NCBI GenBank assembly: GCA_949825065.1
Contig: OX463854.1
Location: 12,003,112 to 12,067,111 of the forward strand
Source of the DNA: Odontocerum albicorne
Taxonomy: Eukaryota > Arthropoda > Insecta > Trichoptera > Odontoceridae
Direction of reading: 5' to 3'
DNA: 64,000 nucleotides
A program made the translations under genes and the position numbers. This document shows positions 57,660-64,000 of the stretch, one piece after another; the stretch's first letter is position 1, and the number at the start of each line of letters is the position of its first letter. The notes under the pieces were generated by a model. The model searched no databases. It saw nothing but the letters and a program-made list of their open reading frames with translations, and was not told where the DNA came from.

Positions 57660-58135
57660 ATTGTAATTTGTTTAGTCAAACACTGTTTATTCCACTTAAT
57701 ATAACGGTATAACCCTACCGGTTTCAAGGTTTTCACCACTTCATCAGTGAGCATAAACAAGACTTAATTATTTTCGAACTGTTATCTTAATTTATTATAC
57801 TGGCTCAACGACACCTAAAAGCATGCCTATAAATGGAGCAAAGTCCGGAAACCCCTATTGAACGGGAAAGGCAAAAATGGAACACTTGGCGTGAAGATCT
57901 GTCCTGCCTCCCTCCACCCACAATTCCTAGCCTGAATTTTCACCGTTATAAACGTGTATGTCGGTACCAGTCCGAACATAATTCAGTCTTGTTTGTGATC
58001 CTCTGATGATGAAGGAAAAACCTTTAAACCGGTAGACTTATACCGTTATATAAAGTGGAAAGAAAAACGGGGTTTCACTAAAAATTGCTATATCTTTAAA
58101 CATCTGGTGTCAATGCCTAAACTGTAAATAATATA
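57660..58135. mobile_element. Inverted Penelope-like 3' UTR copies with 260-bp centre
   Basis: The left arm (57660-57760, minus) and right arm (about 57975-58095, plus) are the same UTR as 39060-39180: AAGTGGAAT/AGTGGAAAG, ACCGTTATA, GAAACCGGTAGG. The centre has GGTACCAGTCCGAACATAAT, which also precedes the UTR at 39045. The right arm continues into a CTTTAAAC...TCAATGCCT region homologous to 39175-39220. Confidence 0.7.
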
Positions 58136-58330
58136 ATAAACAAAATAAATGTTTATTTAAATAAATAAATATAAGTTTATGCACAGATATACACTAAAAT
58201 TACACATATATGTTAATGCAATGTAAAATAAAACACATTTGAGAAAGAAGCTATCGAACGGTCTGGCCACATATTATATCTTCTCAATTGATATTCACCC
58301 CCCTAAATAAAAAACTTGGCCGCAAAGCAG
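58136..58330 (-). repeat. Family C copy
   Basis: Reversed tail AATAAATAAATATAAGTTTA, then TTACACATATATGTTAATGC, TTTGAGAAAGAAGCTATCG, and a decayed CTTGGCCGCAAAGC end corresponding to the GCGGCC segment of family C. Confidence 0.55.
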
Positions 58331-58674
58331 TCAGAAGAAGTCAGACGGGAGCCCATACCCTCATACGTATCAATTATATATATTTTTAAATAATTTCAAT
58401 AAATAGGCAGTTATTACAATTATAAACTCAATAAATATGTATGAAAATTGTTAAAAATTTGAATGCGTAACACTCAAATGTACAATACCACTTTCGCTGC
58501 CAGTGATAAAACAGAAGAATGAACTAGAATATTGTTTACCTGAGAGATTGTTCAATCATACAAGTGACTGCAGGATCTATTGAATTATTTATAAGTGTTT
58601 ATTAATTAATTTCGTGAGTGTTAGTCAGCAGTCTCTGAACTGACAATAAGCCTCATGAGATGGTTGATATAGAA

Positions 58675-58860
58675 AGTAAAAATAAATCAATTATAAGTTT
58701 ATTAATAATAATATAGTACGTAAATATATATCCTCAAATTACACACACATGTTATGGCAATGGAATAGAAAATATATTTGAGAGAGAACTAACTGAAGAG
58801 CTTCATAACATCTTCCTAGACGAGATAACTTCATTAGAAGGATGAGCTCATCCACAAAGA
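58675..58860 (-). repeat. Family C copy
   Basis: TATAAGTTTATTAATAATAA, TTACACACACATGTTATGGC, AATATATTTGAGAGAGAACT, AGAGCTTCATAACATCTTCC. Closest to the copy at 58136. Confidence 0.6.
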
Positions 58861-58961
58861 AGCTAAATGTGAATAGTAAATGTGGACATAAAGAGTTGAA
58901 AAAACAAAAAGCATAATCTGTGTGAAGAATCCGGATAAATTTGTGAAACAGAAAAAAAATC

Positions 58962-59190
58962 GTTGAATTGTTAGATGTTATGTAGGTTTAGATATACAGG
59001 TGTCGAAATCTAATATCTCTTTTAATCCTTTATGGTTTTTGGTGAGTAAACGTTTTTGGTGAGTAAAAACAGAAGAAAATTTGTTGAATTGTCAGATATT
59101 ATATAGGTGTGTCAAAAATCGGAATATAGAGGTATCCAAATCTAATAACTCTTCTAGCCTCTTATGGTTTTTGGTGAGTAAACTTTTATA
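58962..59190. repeat. Imperfect tandem duplication, unit about 120 bp
   Basis: GTTGAATTGTTAGATGTTAT at 58962 returns as GTTGAATTGTCAGATATTAT at 59083. Both units end in TATGGTTTTTGGTGAGTAAA. Confidence 0.85.
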
Positions 59191-59250
59191 ATACTCAATC
59201 ATGAAAAGTTAAATACTGAGTTTGTTAAATACTTTTAAAAATTGTCTTAA

Positions 59251-61751
59251 CCCATTAACGCCCGCCGTACACGCTTGTGTACACCTGTTCAAAGCGCGAA
59301 TTGGTGTTTTCTTTATATGATTATTATGGAAGTAATTACTTATTTCGAAACTATAAAATAGTAGTTAACTATAAAAAAATAAAATTTGGCAATAATGCGT
59401 AAATAAATATCATTGGTTTATCATCGCAATATGGATATGAAATAAGATTTTTTTCGTAAGATGTTTTTAACGTTTTTATTATAAATAATAAAATATTTTC
59501 TCTTGTTTTTTTATTATTAGGTATAGTTAGACTCTATTATAACGCGTGATTTTATTACTGCAACGAAAAAAAATTTTTGTGGTGTGCTGGGTTATATTTT
59601 ATTGCCCTGTACACAAGCGTGTACAATGGGCATCTGACTGTAAAAATGTTAATGACTCGTGGAAGCAGATCATATTCAGTTCGCTTTTGTTTCTTGCTCA
59701 GTTCATACCCTGCAGTGTGCTAAAGGCATAATTCGATAACACATATATTTGATAACCCGATAACTATAATTGTCGAATCCTGAAATCCTTAAAATTTTTA
59801 AAATGGAGGCCCGTCGTGTTTTCACAAGCCATAATACCTATACAAGACTCGAAGAAGCCCTTGAATCAATAATGTCCGATGAAAACGATGAAGTCGAATA
59901 CGATATAGTATTGATTCCACCAAATCCTGATGTCCTGAGTGACGAAGAAGAAGGGAATGACGATGATTTGACGTCCTCTAATCTTCCAAAAGATGTGCCA
60001 GGTACAGTGCAAGTAATTCCACGTCGTCCTGGCCATGATATTTCGGACTGGGACTACAGTGATGATGAGCCGCTTTCTAATTATATAAGATCTTCAAAAC
60101 GAGTTAAAAGTCAAGACGCACCTAAGTGGAGAAAAACTTCACCTATATATAGTATAATACAACACATAACATTACCGATGCCATTCAGAGCAGACAAAAG
60201 ACTGTTGTAGAATCCATAAAAGACCACAACCCTACAATGTTGTTTGAAAAATTCTTTGATGAAGAGGTTATGAACTTGATAACACAAAATAGTGTTTTGT
60301 ACGCTGGTCAAAATAATCGACATAATTTTGAAATTAATTGTGAGGACTTGAAATCTTTTTTGGGCATATTGATATTGACTGGATATCACGAATTACCTAC
60401 CGAACGTGCTTATTGGAGTTTGGATGAAGATCTTGGCATTCCATTGGTTGCAAATTGCATGTCACGTAATAGGTTTTTGGAAATAAAAAGAAACCTACAC
60501 TTTGCAGACAATTCTCTAGTTGAAAATTCGAATGATAAAATGTTCAAAGTGAGACCATTGTGTAATCTCATTCAGAGAAACTCGTGCCAGTGGGGAGTTT
60601 TTCATAAAAATTTGTCTGTAGATGAGTCCATGATTAAATATTTTGGCCGTCATTCAGCCAAACAATTCATAATGGGAAAACCTGTGAGGTTTGGCTATCG
60701 GAATTGGGCAGCAACAAGTTCTGATGGCTACTGCTACACATTTGACATTTATTGCGGCAAGTCATCTACAGAAGTTTCTGCTGATCCTCTCGGCGCGAGA
60801 GTCGTAAAATCTCTGCTGGCAAAGATGCCAATTGTACCAAATGAACATATTGTGTACTTCGATAACTTTTTTACAAATTATCAGTTGTTGCATGATTTGC
60901 GACTCTTAGGCTACAGGGCCACAGGCACAATGCGAGAGAATAGAACTAAGAATTGTCCACTTACCACTGTGAAGGTAATGAAAAAGCGACCTAGAGCAGA
61001 GTATGACTACCGATTTGACACAAAAAATGAAATTACAATTGTACGCTGGAAAGATAATAATGTTGTTACAATGGGATCCAATTTTGACAGTATAGAGCCT
61101 CTGGGAAAAGTGAGAAGATGGTGCAAGGTTCAAAAGCAAAAAGTGGAAGTCAATGTCCCAAGACTGTTTATAAATTACAACAGAGGAATGGGTGGCGTCG
61201 ACCAAATGGATCAGTCCATCAGTCTTTACCGAGTGTCCATAAGAGGAAAAAAATGGTGGTGGGTAATCTTTACCTACTTACTAGATATGGCTATTTCTAA
61301 TGCTTGGCGACTACATGTGTTACTCAGCAAGACTGGACAGGTGACATGTATGGACCAATTATTGTTCAGACGGACGATTGCCCGAGGGTACATACGACAC
61401 ATAAAAACGAAAAGTCATCCGACATCGTCAAAAATACTTGGATTGGAGCAAAAAAATAATGGTCACAACCCCGAACGCATAGAAAACCCATTGCGTTGTG
61501 TTATTTGCCACAACCGAGGTCGCTGGCGATGCGGACTCTGTAAGAAAACGTTGTGTGTTGAGCGACCGTGTTTTGGACAATTTCACTCTTAAACCGCCCA
61601 CTGTACACAGCCGTGTACAGCCCTTTATTTTCTAAAATATAAGTGTTTATTTAAATTTTTCTTTTCTAATAGTATTAAGTGTTCACAATGTTGTAATAAA
61701 TAACAATAAAAAATAATTTTCACATGTAGTTTTCTTTTGGGCGTTAATGGG
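59251..61751 (+). mobile_element. piggyBac element, 2501 bp
   Basis: Perfect 13-bp inverted ends CCCATTAACGCCC / GGGCGTTAATGGG lie inside TTAA duplications (59247-59250 and 61752-61755), the piggyBac signature. Three copies of a 16-bp quasi-palindrome of the form GTACAC(AAGC/GCTT)GTGTAC lie subterminally (59267-59282, 59609-59624, 61603-61618); they may be transposase-binding sites. The interior encodes one transposase split by a frame break. The perfect ends and near-open frame point to recent insertion. Confidence 0.95.
59803..61592 (+). pseudogene. piggyBac transposase with one frame break
   Basis: piggyBac transposases cut and paste at TTAA and leave no scar. I start at MEARRVF (59803); the longer frame begins at a TTG. 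The N-terminus is acidic (DENDEVEYDIVLIPPNPDVL, DEEEGNDDD), as usual. It runs off frame at about 60143-60210. The second frame, open from about 60160 and best from 60237 to the stop at 61592, carries the catalytic aspartates in LSVDESMIKYFGRH (codon at 60621), IVYFDNFF (60861) and MGGVDQMDQ (61200 and 61209), and a C-terminal cysteine-rich zinc-binding domain (CVICHNRGRWRCGLCKKTLC). Total about 595 residues, normal for the family. MLFEKFF at 60237 is internal, not a start. One indel breaks it; otherwise every key residue is present. Confidence 0.93.
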
Positions 61752-63439
61752 TTAATTTGAAGACATAAGTTCTTTTAGAAATGTTTTTTAAATATCACAC
61801 ATTTTTTTTAGTATATTGTATTTATCATTGTTAATCGCTTTTCATGGGTTCCAGCCTCGTTACAGTAGAACTCTATGATACTTATGTAAATTTCAGTCCC
61901 TTATATCGTATAAGGATTTAATTTAAGTAAAGAATAACCTTGACTCAATTTTTTTCTACGTGTTAAATTATATTGACCCAATCTCAATGATAACATAAAC
62001 CATGTGATGCATAAAATTATACTACCATAATGTTTATTTATAATTCCTTTTTTGAATTGAGAAGTTTATATTTTTTATAAAAAAATATATCTAAGTGTTC
62101 TTTCTATCACAGCTTTTAATATCCCTAAATATCAACGCTACGCCATTGGCTGAAATCCTGAAACATGAGCGCAACCTATTGGGCCGGGAGGAGAGAAAGC
62201 GATAGTTTATCTCGGGGGCGCGGGTAGTCGAGCCCAGCCTCCCGTTTTATATGGCTATGGTCCGTTGTGATGTTTTAATCGTAGGTTTACCTATCATGTT
62301 ATCGCTTCTAATTAAATCCATAACTTTTCCTTGAAAATTTAAACATTTTTGGTAAATATACGGTTTCTCTCATACACTGAAAATAGCAAAATGGTTGAAT
62401 TTAATTTTGACTTCTTATATCTGTGAACACTTATTCTTATTCAATTAAAGTAGAAGAGTTGTTTACATTATAAATATTATAAATTTAATTGAAAAAATAG
62501 TTGATCAAGTGATGCAGTTGTGATCCCTCGGAGTAGATATGTATTTATATTCGAAATTGAGTGGACAAGTTAACGAGGTCACAACCAAAATCGGAATGTT
62601 GGAATGATGTTCTTTGCAAGAGCAAATCCATAAATATGTAAAGAATTATAAAAAATATATCAAACATGCGTTCAACCGATAACCTCTAGTATTGAAAACA
62701 GGGCGACATCTATAAGACAATGTTAAGTCTCAGAACATCGGAGATGAACATCCTGCAATGTATCTCATGCAAGTGTTTGTAATTTTGAAATAAAAAAAAA
62801 GTGCGACATCAAAATATGGGTTACCCCTGGTAGCCGATCTGGAAGCTTACACCTCCGGAGCGCCAGATCGTTGATTTAATAAAGAGAAAAATAAGAATGT
62901 GGTTTATTTTCTTTAAACTATAATTTTCAATTCCGGCTGTTTTAAAAAATGTGTCAGTTTTGAGAATTTTGAAATAAAATAACGACCTCTCTTAATATGG
63001 AATGGGCTTATTTTACAGGTAACATATTAATACTCGTACATATCCAACACATAACTGTATAACCCTGGTGATAAGACTTGTTCCTTAAGAGATTTTTAAA
63101 GGAACAACCAGTCAGATGGAATGATTTTATATGGTCTTCTGTTAATAAAACGAATACAGAACACTTTTTTTATTTACTTTCTAAGCGTTCAAGTTCGTAT
63201 TTTTCAATTTAAACCTCCCAAAGTCGATTAATAATTATATACAAATGTTAACTTTGGGCTTAATTGTAAAAATTTGTTGCCCTTTTTGCATTTTGTTTTA
63301 AAGTTTTCAAATTTCTTTTAAAAGTAATCAGAAAAGGACATTCATACACAATCAATGCATACTATCATTTTTAATATAGTGGAAATGAGGTTACCAAAAT
63401 TCTCTGAAATTATAAAGTGTCTTAATCTCGCACATAGTT
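61752..63439. other. AT-rich intergenic sequence with a small GC-rich patch
   Basis: The patch 62140-62275 (GGGCCGGGAGGAGAGAAAGC, TCTCGGGGGCGCGGGTAGTC) stands out but matches nothing I recognise. Site TACTCGTA at 63031. No gene recognised. Confidence 0.5.
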
Positions 63440-63650
63440 ATTACAAAATATAAACAAATCTTGCGATACGTGGAACTTCCCGCATCTGCATATGTTTAGA
63501 AAAACATATTTGGTAAAAAAAAAACGCAGAAAACATAACAAGAGGTGACGAACTACGCACAACGCTTTGTAGATCTTGCGATATGTGACAGTACTACATT
63601 TGGTTTGAGGTTGAATGTAGTGTATGTGTGTAATGTTCGTATTCATTCAA
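63440..63650. repeat. Dispersed repeat, family E
   Basis: GGAACTTCCCGCATCTGCAT, ATGTTTAGAAAAACATATTT, GACGAACTACGCACAACGCT, matching 45270-45360 in order. Confidence 0.5.
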
Positions 63651-63784
63651 CCATTAATTTTTATAAGAATTTTTCATAAACGGTTGTCTTCGAGTGCTTC
63701 CCAAAGCTGCACACGCCACTAACTTCTCTGACACTGAAGAATACAAAATATTAATTGAAATGCCATTAAGAATTCTTATTTTTT

Positions 63785-63950
63785 ATGGATAATTAATAAA
63801 CTATCTGGTTACCGGTCCGGAGGTTGCGGGTTCGATCCCCGCTGGAACCCAGATTTCTTTAAATGGAATTTCAGTCTGATTTCACTTAGGGCCCATTATA
63901 AACATATTTCTGGTTGTTTGGAATAAACTCGCCAGGTTAAAAAACAAAAA
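63785..63950 (+). repeat. SINE-A copy, plus orientation
   Basis: Head with CTATCTGGTTACCGGTCCGG and an excellent B-box (GCGGGTTCGATCCCCGC), then GCTGGAACCCAGATTTC, AATTTCAGTCTGATTTC, ATAAACATATTTCTGG and AACTCGCCAGGTTAAA. The terminal GTTGTACTGTATACAACG is missing, so the copy is 3'-truncated. Confidence 0.75.
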
Positions 63951-64000
63951 AAAAATATTCTCTGTGACATTTTATATCAATTGATTTAATTGAAATATTA

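Noticed and set aside
60237..60239. ATG at 60237 as the start of a short piggyBac protein
   Set aside because: Conserved transposase residues continue upstream in the same frame, and the N-terminal acidic region lies in the preceding frame. The ATG is internal.
63785..63860. tRNA gene
   Set aside because: The B-box is excellent, but the acceptor 3' half is replaced by the SINE-A body and no cloverleaf closes. The same holds for the heads at 28465, 31850, 24200, 17040 and 53640.

Overview
The window looks like intergenic DNA from an insect nuclear genome. By eye it is roughly two-thirds A+T. It has no bacterial gene spacing, no long host open reading frame and no convincing multi-exon host gene. 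Almost every recognisable open frame is transposon-derived, and the transposon set (several mariner lineages, piggyBac, a pogo/Tigger-like end, RTE-like and related LINEs, Penelope-like 3' ends, tRNA-derived SINEs) is typical of insects. I cannot name the order or species.

Layout. 0-6 kb: a SINE, a deleted mariner-type element (570-919), a 191-bp foldback MITE, LINE debris, SINE-B copies and a 117/127-bp tandem array. 6-8 kb: two mariner lineages lie back to back, a long-TIR element and a decayed mauritiana/Mos1-like element. 8-13.4 kb: SINEs, a LINE reverse-transcriptase fossil with a triplicated segment, and a pogo-like end. 13.9-16.1 kb: a nearly intact 1288-bp cecropia-type mariner, then a 505-bp deletion derivative of the long-TIR mariner. 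16-30 kb: SINEs, two more decayed mariners (21.65-22.6 and 26.3-27.6 kb), a LINE fragment and a palindromic MITE. 29.6-35.7 kb: an inverted pair of deleted DDE transposons about 5 kb apart, and a possible Tc1-like relic. 36-44 kb: SINE pair, two RTE-like LINE fossils, a Penelope-like 3' end and more LINE tails. 45-54 kb: a 431-bp MITE, a 40-unit 38-bp minisatellite, a 19-unit 45-bp minisatellite and LINE debris. 54-59 kb: inverted Penelope-like 3' UTR copies and a dispersed family with an AT-rich tail. 59.25-61.75 kb: a 2501-bp piggyBac with perfect ends and one frame break. The rest is AT-rich sequence with further repeats.

How the parts work together. There is no pathway here; the window records successive transposition. 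The mariner and piggyBac elements carry their own transposases, all broken. The short TIR elements and SINEs depend on enzymes supplied elsewhere. The most striking signal is not a feature type: the octamer TACGAGTA (or its complement TACTCGTA) occurs 29 times outside transposase coding sequence, in unrelated flanks, against roughly 2-3 expected from base composition. It equals TA + CGAG + TA, the excision scar known for the Tc1-family transposon Minos, so this DNA may have been crossed many times by a Minos-type element that then left.
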